Positions 23,041 through 31,005 of a stretch of 64,000 nucleotides of DNA are shown one piece after another. Numbering within the stretch: the first letter of the stretch is position 1; every line of letters starts with the position of its first letter. The translations under genes were made by a program, and so were the position numbers. The notes beneath the pieces are model-generated. The model saw nothing but the letters and a program-made list of their open reading frames with translations, was not told where the DNA came from and did not search any database. This DNA is from Myxococcales bacterium UBA1660 (GTDB taxonomy: Bacteria > Myxococcota_A > Polyangia > Polyangiales > Houyiibacteriaceae): NCBI GenBank assembly GCA_002320815.1, contig DCLA01000102.1:8610-72609 (forward strand). Reading direction: 5' to 3'.

Positions 23041-24000
23041 TTGGAGATCCTCCTCCCCGTACTCGCCGTCTTGGGCGGCTTCGTGGCGCTCGTCTGGGCT
23101 GCCGACCGCTTCGTGATGGGAGCGGCGGCGGTGGCGCACAACAGCGGCGTCTCGCCCCTGGTCATCGGGCTCACCATCGTGGGCTTCGGCACCTCGGCGC
23201 CGGAGATGCTGGTCTCCAGCGTGGCCGCCTACAACGGGGTGGCCAACCTCTCCATCGGCAACGCGGTGGGCTCCAACATCGCCAACGTGGCCCTGGTGTT
23301 GGGCCTCGCGGCGATGGTTCGCCCGCTCCAGATCCACCCCAAGGTGATGGGCCGGGAGCTCCCGGTGATGATCCTGGTGATGCTCTTCGCCGCCGGGCTG
23401 ATGCTCGACGGCGAGCTGGGGCGCGTCGACGGGATTCTGCTCCTGGTGGGGCTCCTGGTGATGGTGACCTTCGTGGTCCGCGAGGGGCTCCGCTCGGACG
23501 ACGAGCCGCCGGACCTGGAGGAGCTGCCCGACGAGATGAAGACCGGCGTGGCCGTCTTCTGGATCGTCGCCGGCCTGGCGGTGCTCCTGGCGTCGTCGGA
23601 GATGCTGGTGTGGGGCGCCACCGCGGTGGCCCAGCTCTTCGGGGTCAGCGAGCGGGTCATCGGCCTGACGGTGGTGGCCTTCGGCACCAGCTTGCCCGAG
23701 CTGGCCGCGACCCTGGTGGCCGCCAAGCGCGGCGAGCACGACATCGCCGTGGGCAACGTGGTGGGCTCCAACGTCTTCAACACCCTGGGCGTGTTGGGGC
23801 TGCCGGGCATCATCCAGCCCGGCCGGGCGGACGCGCTGGTGATGCGCCTCGACGTGCCGGTGATGATCGGCGTGGCCGCGCTCCTCTGGGTGCTGGCGCG
23901 GGTCTTCCGGCCCTACAGCCACCTGGGCCGGGTGCGGGGCGGGCTCCTGGTCGTGGTGTACTTCGCCTACGCGGTGGGCGTGTACCTCTACGTGTCCTGA
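23041..24000 (+). CDS. Na+/Ca2+ exchanger family (CaCA) antiporter
   Basis: The protein has the two inverted alpha repeats of the CaCA superfamily: Gly-Phe-Gly-Thr-Ser-Ala-Pro-Glu with Gly-Asn-Ala-Val-Gly-Ser-Asn in the first half, and Ala-Phe-Gly-Thr-Ser-Leu-Pro-Glu with Gly-Asn-Val-Val-Gly-Ser-Asn in the second. About ten membrane helices surround them, with an acidic cytoplasmic loop (Asp-Asp-Glu-Pro-Pro-Asp-Leu-Glu-Glu) near residue 160. At 319 residues it matches YrbG-type bacterial exchangers. TTG at 23041, 5 bp behind the NRAMP-like stop, is the only start before the first helix. It probably exports Ca2+ against Na+ or H+. Confidence 0.88.
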   Translation: MEILLPVLAVLGGFVALVWAADRFVMGAAAVAHNSGVSPLVIGLTIVGFGTSAPEMLVSSVAAYNGVANLSIGNAVGSNIANVALVLGLAAMVRPLQIHPKVMGRELPVMILVMLFAAGLMLDGELGRVDGILLLVGLLVMVTFVVREGLRSDDEPPDLEELPDEMKTGVAVFWIVAGLAVLLASSEMLVWGATAVAQLFGVSERVIGLTVVAFGTSLPELAATLVAAKRGEHDIAVGNVVGSNVFNTLGVLGLPGIIQPGRADALVMRLDVPVMIGVAALLWVLARVFRPYSHLGRVRGGLLVVVYFAYAVGVYLYVS

Positions 24001-24839
24001 CGGAGCACCAGCGCCAGGCCGGCGCCGACGATGAGCACCCCGCCGGCCATCGCCCAGGGCGAGGGCAGGGCGCCCCAGACGACCAGGTCCCCGACGACGC
24101 CGAAGAGCGGCGCGGCGTAGCTCGCGGCGGCGACGGTGCTCGCCTTCTCGATGCGGTAGGCGTGGGTGATGCAGAGCTGACCGATCATGGTGCAGCCGCC
24201 GACCAGTAGCAGGGGGAGCACCAGATGCGTCGGGGGGAACCCGGGCAGGTGACCCTGGATCAGCAGCACGCCGACGGTGGCGATGAGCCCGGTCCCGGCC
24301 TGCAGCGCGAAGACGATGGCGTCCGGGTTCTCGGTGGCGCCCAGCCGCCGGACGGCGATGTGCGCGAGGGCCGAGGCGGTGGCCGCGCCCAGGGCCCAGA
24401 GGCCGTAGGTGGAACCCACCTGGAGCTGCGGCCCCACGATGAGCGCCGAGCCCACCATACCGGCCAGGAGCAGGAGCCAGAGGGTGCTCGTGGAGCGCTC
24501 GGTCGCGCCCAGGAAGACCGGCGCCAGCAACGCGACCAGGATCGGCTGGGTCCGGCCGATGATGGTGAGGTCCGCCAGGGCCAGGCCCTTGGCGGCGGTG
24601 AAGAACCCCAGCATGGCCAGGAAGCCCACGAACACCCGCGCGGCCAGGAGCCGGCGGTTGTGGAGGGCGAGCCCGGTCCGCGCGGCGAGGAAGAACGCGA
24701 TGGGCGCGCTCACCGCCGAGCGCCAGACGATCACCTCCAGGGGCCCGAGCTCGGCGCGGGCGACCTTCACCGCGCCCACCATCGCGGTGAACGCGGCGGT
24801 CGCGGCGAGCATCAGCAGCGGGCCGCGGCGGACCTTCAC
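23988..24839 (-). CDS. EamA/DMT-family transporter
   Basis: The 283-residue protein has about ten hydrophobic helices in two EamA repeats typical of the drug/metabolite transporter superfamily: Val-Ile-Val-Trp-Arg-Ser-Ala-Val-Ser-Ala-Pro in the first repeat, and Tyr-Ala-Ala-Pro-Leu-Phe-Gly-Val-Val-Gly-Asp in the second. The substrate is unknown; many relatives export amino acids or metabolites. The GTG start overlaps the stop of the methyltransferase gene (GTGA, 24836-24839), so the two are coupled. The 3' end overlaps the convergent exchanger gene by 13 bp. Confidence 0.88.
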   Translation of the reverse strand: MKVRRGPLLMLAATAAFTAMVGAVKVARAELGPLEVIVWRSAVSAPIAFFLAARTGLALHNRRLLAARVFVGFLAMLGFFTAAKGLALADLTIIGRTQPILVALLAPVFLGATERSTSTLWLLLLAGMVGSALIVGPQLQVGSTYGLWALGAATASALAHIAVRRLGATENPDAIVFALQAGTGLIATVGVLLIQGHLPGFPPTHLVLPLLLVGGCTMIGQLCITHAYRIEKASTVAAASYAAPLFGVVGDLVVWGALPSPWAMAGGVLIVGAGLALVLRQDT

Positions 24840-25438
24840 TCGGCGGATTGTTTGCGCCAGACCAGGGTGAAGTTGTTGGCGGGCATGGTCACTCGCTCCT
24901 CCAGGTGGAGCCCGTGGGCCGCGGCCAGGGCCTCGAGCTCGGCGAGGTCGCGGACCCCCCAGCGAGGATCCCGCGCCTTCAGGCTCTCGTCGAAGGCGGC
25001 GTTGCTCGGCGCGGTGTGCGCGCCGTCGATGCGGTAGGGCCCATAGGTCACCAGCGGCGCCCCCGAAGGGAGGATCGCGCCGGCGCCGCGCATCAGGCCT
25101 TCGCTCGCCTCGATGGGGCTGATGTGGATCATGTTGATGGCCACCACCGCTGCGGCCTGGGCCAGGGGCCAGGCCGGCTGGGTGACGTCGAGGTCCAAGG
25201 GCGCTCGCAGGTTCGGGGTGCCCTCGGCGTCCCGCCAGGCGGCGATGCTCTCGCGGGCCGCGGCGTCGGGATCCGTCGGCTGCCATTCGAGGCCCGGGAA
25301 GGCGGCCGCGAAGTGCAGGGCGTGTTCACCGGTGCCGGCGGCGATCTCCAGGACGCGGCCCCGGTCCGGGAGCACCCGGCGGAGCACCTCGAGGATCGGG
25401 TCGCGGTTGCGGCTGGTGGCGGGGGCGTGCCTGCGCAT
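24836..25438 (-). CDS. DUF938-type SAM-dependent methyltransferase
   Basis: The 200-residue protein begins with the family's Asn-Arg-Asp-Pro-Ile-Leu segment. The SAM-binding motif I is Val-Leu-Glu-Ile-Ala-Ala-Gly-Thr-Gly-Glu-His, followed by Trp-Gln-Pro-Thr-Asp-Pro-Asp. Val-Val-Ala-Ile-Asn-Met-Ile-His-Ile-Ser-Pro and Thr-Tyr-Gly-Pro-Tyr are typical of DUF938. The acceptor substrate is unknown. ATG 25438 begins just before the first conserved motif. It is transcribed divergently from the RCC1 lipoprotein gene. Confidence 0.88.
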   Translation of the reverse strand: MRRHAPATSRNRDPILEVLRRVLPDRGRVLEIAAGTGEHALHFAAAFPGLEWQPTDPDAAARESIAAWRDAEGTPNLRAPLDLDVTQPAWPLAQAAAVVAINMIHISPIEASEGLMRGAGAILPSGAPLVTYGPYRIDGAHTAPSNAAFDESLKARDPRWGVRDLAELEALAAAHGLHLEERVTMPANNFTLVWRKQSAE

Positions 25439-25447
25439 GCCGGGACC

Positions 25448-26818
25448 ATGGTGCGGGGCCCGGGCCGCTGCCAGTCGTCCGCACGCCACTCCCTTGCCCC
25501 CGGGCCGCGCGGAGCCGACGATCCCGCCATCACTGCTTCGACCCGCTCCTCCCTCCTCCTGGCCCTGACGCTGGGCCCGGCCCTCGCCTGCGCCGGCGCC
25601 CAGCACGGCGCCGAGGTCCAGGACGTCGACGCCGGCCACGACGCCGGACCGCCCGACGCCGGCACCGATCAGGGCCCCCGCGACGCCGGGCCGCCGCCGC
25701 TGCCCACGCCCGCCGCCGGCCCCGACCTGGCCCTCGGGGGCGAGACCACCTGCGCCCTCACCGAGGGCCGCGTGCGCTGCTGGGGGAGCAACCGTTTCGG
25801 CCAGCTCGGGGATCCCTCGATGGCCATGGGCGCCAGCGAGCGCCGCGCGCGACCAACCGCCGTCGCCGGCCTGACCGCGCCTCTTCGGATCACCGCGGGG
25901 ACCTTCCACGTCTGCGCGCTGGAGACCGGCGGGGCCGTGCGTTGCTGGGGCCACGGGGGCTGGGGCCAGCTCGGCGACGGAGCCACCGAAGACCGTCAGT
26001 CACCCGTCGCGGTCGAGGCGCTGGAGCGCGTGGTCGCGGTGGACGCCGGTCAGAGCCACACCTGCGCGCTGCGCGACGATGGGTCGGTGCACTGCTGGGG
26101 CCGCAACCACATGGGGCAGCTCGGCGACGGCACCACCGAGGACCACGCGACCCCGACCCGCGTGGCCGCGGTGGAGCGCGGGGTCGCCCTGGCGGTCGGC
26201 GGTAACCACACCTGCGTGCTCCGGGAGGATGGCGCGGTGCTCTGCTGGGGCGAGAACCTCGAAGGCCAGCTGGGCGACGGGACCCGCTCCGAGCCGCGGG
26301 GATTCCGCCGCGAGCCCGCGGCGGTCGCCGAGCTCCCGCCTGCCGACCGGTTGTGGAGCGGCTGGGCCCACGTCTGCGCGCGGACGGCGGAGGCCGTGCG
26401 CTGCTGGGGGCGCAACGACTCGATGCAGCTCGGCGCCCGGGGTCGTGGCAGCGCCAACGACGCCCTCGTCACCCCGCACGTGATGGAGGGCGCCGCCGGT
26501 GCGGAGACCATGGCCCTGGGGGCCCGCTTCGGCTGCGCGCTCCTGCCGCCGCTCCCCACCGACGGTGGCGTGGGGCGACCGCGCCTCCGGTGCGTGGGGC
26601 TCGATCATCGCGGCCAGCTCGGGAACGGCAGCCGCCGGCAGCGGCGCGAGCTGACCGAGGTGGCCCTCGAGGAGACCCCGGTGGTCCTCGGCGCCGGGGT
26701 GCAGCACACCTGCGCCATCGACCCGAGCGGCGGGATCTGGTGCTGGGGCGACGACCGGGCGGACCAGGTGGGGGGCGGCCGGCACCGGCTGGTGGCCGAG
26801 CCCCGTCGAGTCGACTAG
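25448..26818 (+). CDS. RCC1-repeat lipoprotein
   Basis: About seven RCC1 repeats follow an Asp/Ala/Gly/Pro linker. Each has the core Cys-Ala-Leu-x-x-x-Gly-x-Val-x-Cys-Trp-Gly and Gly-Gln-Leu-Gly-Asp-Gly, giving one seven-bladed propeller, with a disulfide-capable Cys pair per blade. A lipobox (Gly-Pro-Ala-Leu-Ala-Cys-Ala-Gly) is present. The only ATG/GTG starts, at 25448/25451, leave an n-region of about 35 residues and just 9 bp to the divergent gene. An ATC at 25529 would give a normal signal peptide and may be the real start. The role is unknown; surface protein binding is likely. Confidence 0.82.
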   Translation: MVRGPGRCQSSARHSLAPGPRGADDPAITASTRSSLLLALTLGPALACAGAQHGAEVQDVDAGHDAGPPDAGTDQGPRDAGPPPLPTPAAGPDLALGGETTCALTEGRVRCWGSNRFGQLGDPSMAMGASERRARPTAVAGLTAPLRITAGTFHVCALETGGAVRCWGHGGWGQLGDGATEDRQSPVAVEALERVVAVDAGQSHTCALRDDGSVHCWGRNHMGQLGDGTTEDHATPTRVAAVERGVALAVGGNHTCVLREDGAVLCWGENLEGQLGDGTRSEPRGFRREPAAVAELPPADRLWSGWAHVCARTAEAVRCWGRNDSMQLGARGRGSANDALVTPHVMEGAAGAETMALGARFGCALLPPLPTDGGVGRPRLRCVGLDHRGQLGNGSRRQRRELTEVALEETPVVLGAGVQHTCAIDPSGGIWCWGDDRADQVGGGRHRLVAEPRRVD

Positions 26819-26842
26819 CGCGCCGGTTCGGGGGCTTGCGGG

Positions 26843-27361
26843 CTACTTCGCCAAGGACTTCCGTAAGTGGGTACGGATGTCCGGGATCCCGTAGCGTCCG
26901 CTGTAGTCGGTGATCGCGAACCCGAGCGCGGTGTAGAAGGGGCGGTTGTCGGGCATCTGGCTGCGGGCGGTCGCTTCGAGCACCGTCGCCCCCGCCCGGC
27001 GAGCCAGGCCTTCGATCCACTCGGTGAGGGCCCGGCCGTGGCCGGCGCCGCGGAGCTCGGGGACCACCCCCATGCGCTCGAAGGAGACCGCCGCGCCCGG
27101 GACCACCGGGAACGACCTCCCGGCGGCCGCAGCCGCGAGGCGCGAGCGCAGGGGCTCCGTCGCCACCACCCGCGCGGTCCCGACGGGCGTCCCCTGGACC
27201 TCGAGCAACACCGGGCTCCCCTCGCCGTAGGCCCGCTGCACCCGGTCGAGGGTCTCCCGAAGCGCCGAGGAAGGCTCCGGGAACGCTGCGGTCTCCGCGA
27301 ACGCGCGATGCATCAGGGCCAGGCAGGTCGCGGCTTCGTCGTAGCGAGCGAGGCGGATCAC
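26843..27361 (-). CDS. GNAT-family N-acetyltransferase
   Basis: The 172-residue protein has the GNAT order: an N-terminal Ala-Leu-Met-His-Arg-Ala-Phe, a strand Val-Gly-Thr-Ala-Arg-Val-Val, and Phe-Glu-Arg-Met-Gly-Val-Val-Pro-Glu-Leu-Arg-Gly-Ala-Gly-His-Gly. The last part is the acetyl-CoA pyrophosphate loop (Arg-x-x-Gly-x-Gly type). Asn-Arg-Pro-Phe-Tyr-Thr-Ala-Leu-Gly-Phe forms the C-terminal motif. The substrate cannot be deduced. The start is GTG. It is convergent with the RCC1 gene and divergent from the glycosyltransferase gene. Confidence 0.85.
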   Translation of the reverse strand: MIRLARYDEAATCLALMHRAFAETAAFPEPSSALRETLDRVQRAYGEGSPVLLEVQGTPVGTARVVATEPLRSRLAAAAAGRSFPVVPGAAVSFERMGVVPELRGAGHGRALTEWIEGLARRAGATVLEATARSQMPDNRPFYTALGFAITDYSGRYGIPDIRTHLRKSLAK

Positions 27362-27416
27362 CCAGCCGGTCTACCACGTTGCGTCTCGACCACGTCGGGG
27401 GCATCGTCGGCGCCTC

Positions 27417-28193
27417 ATGGCCCGCGTCGTCCTGGTCGTGCCTTGCTACAACGAGGCCTCGCGTCTGCCGGCGGACGAGTTCGTCCGCTTCCGGCTGGCC
27501 CAGGACGAGCTGCGCGTGCTCTTCGTCGACGACGGCTCGACCGACGCCACCCGGGAGGTCCTCGCCGAGCTCTGCGCTCGCGACCCCGCGCGGCTCGAGC
27601 TGCTGGCCCTGGATCGCAACGGCGGCAAGGGCGAGGCGGTGCGCCGGGGGGTCCTCCACGCGCTGGACACCGGAGCGGAGTGGGTCGGCTACTGGGACGC
27701 CGATCTGGCGACCCCCCTCGACGAGCTCGAGCGCTTCTGCGCCGTGCTCCGGGAGGAGCCCGCCAAGGACGTGGTCTTCGGAGCCCGGGTGCGGCTCCTC
27801 GGGCGGCGCATCGAGCGCAAACTCTACCGGCACCTCTACGGCCGGGCCTTCGTCACCGCGGTGAGCACGATGCTGGCGTTGCCCATCTACGACACCCAGT
27901 GCGGCGCCAAGCTCTTCCGGGGAGGCGCCGAGCTCGGCCCGGTGTTCGCCGAGCCCTTCCTCTCCCGCTGGATCTTCGACGTCGAGATCCTCGCCCGCCT
28001 GGCGGGGCGCTACGAGGCGCGGGGCGTCGAGCTGGCGGACCGGCTCGTCGAGGTGCCTCTCCGACGCTGGACCGACGTCGCGGGGTCGAAGATCACCTCG
28101 TTCGACGCCGCGCGGGCGGCCGCCGAGTTGCTGCGGATCGGCCGGGTCTACCGCGGCGTCCTCGCGCCGCGCCGCCGCCGCCGTCACTCCTGA
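27417..28193 (+). CDS. Family 2 glycosyltransferase (polyprenyl-phosphate sugar transferase type)
   Basis: The protein opens Val-Val-Leu-Val-Val-Pro-Cys-Tyr-Asn-Glu-Ala, followed by Phe-Val-Asp-Asp-Gly-Ser-Thr-Asp and Gly-Gly-Lys-Gly-Glu-Ala-Val. The nucleotide-sugar/metal motif is Trp-Asp-Ala-Asp-Leu-Ala-Thr-Pro. Asp-Thr-Gln-Cys-Gly-Ala-Lys-Leu-Phe and Trp-Ile-Phe-Asp-Val-Glu-Ile-Leu are hallmarks of the ALG5/DPM1-like branch that makes polyprenyl-phosphate-linked glucose or mannose. No C-terminal membrane helices are present (258 residues, Arg-rich end). The last 10 bp overlap the convergent histidine kinase gene. Confidence 0.88.
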   Translation: MARVVLVVPCYNEASRLPADEFVRFRLAQDELRVLFVDDGSTDATREVLAELCARDPARLELLALDRNGGKGEAVRRGVLHALDTGAEWVGYWDADLATPLDELERFCAVLREEPAKDVVFGARVRLLGRRIERKLYRHLYGRAFVTAVSTMLALPIYDTQCGAKLFRGGAELGPVFAEPFLSRWIFDVEILARLAGRYEARGVELADRLVEVPLRRWTDVAGSKITSFDAARAAAELLRIGRVYRGVLAPRRRRRHS

Positions 28194-29749
28194 CCGGCCA
28201 CCGCGTCCAGGCGCGGCCGGCGGCTCACGTGGGTGAGCAGCCAGCGCCGGAGGTCGTCGCCGTCGAGGGGCGCGGGCAAGACCGCGTCCTCGGCCACGGA
28301 TCCGACGGGCGCACGCCCGACCCAGACGATGCGATGGACGGACTCGCGCAACGCCGCCGCCAGATGGACCGCGGCGGGATCCACGAACGCGAAGTCGAGG
28401 GGGGCGCCCGGGTCCCGGAGCGCGTCGAGGGTCGTGACCTGGACCCGATGCTCCCGGAGCGCGCCGGTCAGCCCTTCGGCCGCGGGACCGACCACCACCG
28501 CCCGGGAGGCAGCGGCCGTGGGCCGCATGCCGCTGATCGCCTCATCGGCGGTGGGGACCAAGTGCACCCGGGGGAGGAGCACCTCGAAGCGGGTCCCGTG
28601 GCCCTTGGCGCTCTCCACGGTGAGCTCGCCGCCCAAGCGCAACGCGAGGTGCCGAACGAGGGGGAGCCCCAAGCCGGACCCCTCCCTCTTGGTGGTGAAG
28701 TAGGGATCGAAGACGCGGTCGCGGGTCTCGGGGTCCATCCCCGGGCCGTCGTCGCGGACCACGATGCGTAGGCGGTGGTCGATCGCCTCCGCTTGGATGT
28801 CCACGGTGCCGCCCTTGGGCACGGCCTCGATGGCGTTCTTCATCAAGTTCCACACGATGGACCGGAGGTCCTCGGGCGGCGCCGCGGCGATGAGCTGGCC
28901 CTCGATGGAGCGGCGCACGTGGATCTTCCGGCGACTGGCGACGGCGGCGAAGCCGTCCACGAGGTCTGCGAGCAGCGGGCCCACGTCGGCGACGACGGGC
29001 GCTTCACTGAGCTGGCTGCGCTTCAGGGCCCGCCGGGTGCTCTGGACCGCCCGCAGGGTGTCGTTGGCGGCTTCTTCGATGTGCCGGATGGCGTCGCTCA
29101 CCTCGGCCGGGGTCGACTCCGGATCCCGCGCGATGGCCGCCAGGCTGGCCATGGCCGTGAGCCCGTTGGCCATCTCGTGGTTCACGGTCGCCAGCACCTC
29201 GAGCTCGCCGGCGGCGCTGTCCGCGAGGGCGACCACCGCGAGCTGGAGGCCCTGGTCGCCCATCGAGGCGTAGAGCCGCCAGCGGTTGGCGCCGCGGTTC
29301 AGGTCACAGGCGGCTTCGCCCGCCTTGCGGGCGCGCTCCAGGCACCCGAGCAGCGTGGGGTCCGTGGCCGGGTGACCGGTGAGGCGCTCGATGGCGTCCG
29401 CCGCGGTGCCCGGGAACCCCACGCCCAGGCTCCGCTCGGCGGGGCTGGTCAGCGGGCGGATGCCTCGGGCCGACTCCTCGAAGAGGGGGATCTGCAGACC
29501 ACGCGCGAGGCGCCGGAGGGGCGTCGCCACGGGTTGGGGGACGGTCACCGGTCGCGCGAGGTCTCGCAGCGCCGCGATGACCTGCTCGCCGACGCCCGCC
29601 GCCCGGGCGGAGGCGACCGCGGTGCGGACCTCGGCTGGATTGGGTCCGCGGAGGGCGCGAGCGAGCTCGGCCACTTGGTCATCTCGCCCCAGATCGTCCA
29701 CCTCGGGAAGGGTAGGGCAGGTTGGCTCGGGTTTCGAGGGTGAGTACAC
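28184..29749 (-). CDS. Soluble histidine kinase with degenerate receiver-like C-terminus
   Basis: The kinase core shows an H-box with His191 (Val-Asn-His-Glu-Met-Ala-Asn-Gly), an N-box Asn-Leu-Met-Lys-Asn-Ala-Ile-Glu-Ala, G1 Asp-Asp-Gly-Pro-Gly-Met-Asp and G2 Gly-Ser-Gly-Leu-Gly-Leu-Pro. The N-terminal 170 residues have no membrane helix and no PAS or GAF domain I recognise. The last ~100 residues resemble a receiver fold but lack the paired N-terminal Asp. No response-regulator gene is adjacent. The GTG at 29749 is only 23 bp from the divergent mch start; GTG 29701 is a plausible later start. Confidence 0.85.
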   Translation of the reverse strand: MYSPSKPEPTCPTLPEVDDLGRDDQVAELARALRGPNPAEVRTAVASARAAGVGEQVIAALRDLARPVTVPQPVATPLRRLARGLQIPLFEESARGIRPLTSPAERSLGVGFPGTAADAIERLTGHPATDPTLLGCLERARKAGEAACDLNRGANRWRLYASMGDQGLQLAVVALADSAAGELEVLATVNHEMANGLTAMASLAAIARDPESTPAEVSDAIRHIEEAANDTLRAVQSTRRALKRSQLSEAPVVADVGPLLADLVDGFAAVASRRKIHVRRSIEGQLIAAAPPEDLRSIVWNLMKNAIEAVPKGGTVDIQAEAIDHRLRIVVRDDGPGMDPETRDRVFDPYFTTKREGSGLGLPLVRHLALRLGGELTVESAKGHGTRFEVLLPRVHLVPTADEAISGMRPTAAASRAVVVGPAAEGLTGALREHRVQVTTLDALRDPGAPLDFAFVDPAAVHLAAALRESVHRIVWVGRAPVGSVAEDAVLPAPLDGDDLRRWLLTHVSRRPRLDAVAGQE

Positions 29750-29772
29750 GATTCCCGTGCTATTCCCCGCCG

Positions 29773-30849
29773 ATGAGCACCAAAACCGATCCGGGTCGTT
29801 TCTTCGAAGACTTCCAAATGGGGGAGACGCTGGTCCACGCGGTCCCGCGGACCCTCACCGAGGGCGATCAGGCGCTCTACGTGGCGCTCACCGGCGACCG
29901 CTCGCCGCTCCACTGCTCGGCGGAGTTCGCGCGCTCCCTCGGCTACGAGCGGGAGACCGTGAACGACCTCTTGGTGTTCCACATGGTCTTCGGCAAAACG
30001 GTGGACGACGTCTCGCTCAATGCCGTCGCCAACCTGGGCTACGCCGGCCTGCGCTTCCTGCAGCCGGTCTACCCCGGAGACACGGTGCGCTCGGTCAGCG
30101 AGGTGCTGGGGAAGAAGGAGAACTCCAGCGGGAAGACCGGCATCGTGTGGGTGAAGACCACCGGCACCAACCAGCGGGGCGAGGTGGTGCTGGAGTACAC
30201 GCGCTGGGTCATGGTCCACAAGAAGGACCCGGCGACGCCGACCGGCGAGGCCGACGCCCCCGAGGTGCCGGGAGCCGTCGAGGCCAGCCAACTCCACGTG
30301 CCGGGGTCCCTCGACCTGAGCGGCTTCGAGACCTGGGCCACCGGCGGCAAGGCCTTCTTCGACGACTACGCCGTGGGCGAGCGGATCGACCACGTCGACG
30401 GCATGACCATCGAAGAGACCGAACACGCGATGGCCACCCGGCTCTATCAGAACACCGCGAAGGTCCACTTCGACGCTCACGCGATGAAGGACAGCCGCTT
30501 CGGCAAGCGACTCATGTACGGCGGTCACGTGATCAGCGTGGCCAAGGCGCTCTCGTTCAATGGGCTCCAGAACGCGCTGGGGATCCTGGCCTTCAACGGC
30601 GGGACCCACGCCGCGCCCACGTTCGCCGGTGACACGCTCTATGCGTGGAGCGAGATCCTGGACGCGCAGCCGCTCGAGGGCCGCGACGACTGTGGGGCGC
30701 TCCGGGTCCGGCTGGTGGCGGTCAAGAACCGAGACCCGCTAGCCGAGGAGACCCCGCTGCGCGTGGAGGTGGACGGCAAGCAGCGCTTCCACCCCGCGGT
30801 GGTCCTGGAGCTGGACCACTGGGTGCTCATGCCGCGCCGACCGGCATGA
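29773..30849 (+). CDS. mch: Mesaconyl-CoA hydratase (MaoC family)
   Basis: The 358-residue protein is a double-hotdog MaoC hydratase: Asp-Arg-Ser-Pro-Leu-His in the first half, and Phe-Asp-Ala-His with Leu-Met-Tyr-Gly-Gly-His-Val in the second. Length and the opening Gly-Arg-Phe-Phe-Glu-Asp-Phe match mesaconyl-C1-CoA hydratase, which makes beta-methylmalyl-CoA in the ethylmalonyl-CoA pathway. The pathway's mutase, carboxylase/reductase and methylsuccinyl-CoA dehydrogenase genes lie 2.7-8.6 kb away on the other strand, which strengthens the call. A 12-bp perfect inverted repeat follows the stop. Confidence 0.87.
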   Translation: MSTKTDPGRFFEDFQMGETLVHAVPRTLTEGDQALYVALTGDRSPLHCSAEFARSLGYERETVNDLLVFHMVFGKTVDDVSLNAVANLGYAGLRFLQPVYPGDTVRSVSEVLGKKENSSGKTGIVWVKTTGTNQRGEVVLEYTRWVMVHKKDPATPTGEADAPEVPGAVEASQLHVPGSLDLSGFETWATGGKAFFDDYAVGERIDHVDGMTIEETEHAMATRLYQNTAKVHFDAHAMKDSRFGKRLMYGGHVISVAKALSFNGLQNALGILAFNGGTHAAPTFAGDTLYAWSEILDAQPLEGRDDCGALRVRLVAVKNRDPLAEETPLRVEVDGKQRFHPAVVLELDHWVLMPRRPA

Positions 30850-30855
30850 ACGAAG

Positions 30856-30887
30856 CGATCGGGTACGATTTTGTTCGTACCCGATCG
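30856..30887 (+). terminator. Perfect 12-bp inverted repeat after mch
   Basis: CGATCGGGTACG at 30856-30867 pairs perfectly with 30876-30887 around an 8-base loop, starting 6 bp after the mch stop. The following bases (TTCGTATTCCC) are AT-richer than the surroundings but not a true U-tract. A terminator is the simplest reading; the even 12-bp arms could also be a protein-binding site for the lipoprotein gene at 31006. Confidence 0.6.
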
Positions 30888-31005
30888 TTCGTATTCCCGA
30901 AATTGCAAGGTTGGTTTTCCTTCATCGTTGGGGAAGTCTCGCCGGCGTCGGGGGGAAATGGGGCCCCCGTCGTTGCGCCGCTCCGGCGCAGGGAGGAACG
31001 ACGAG

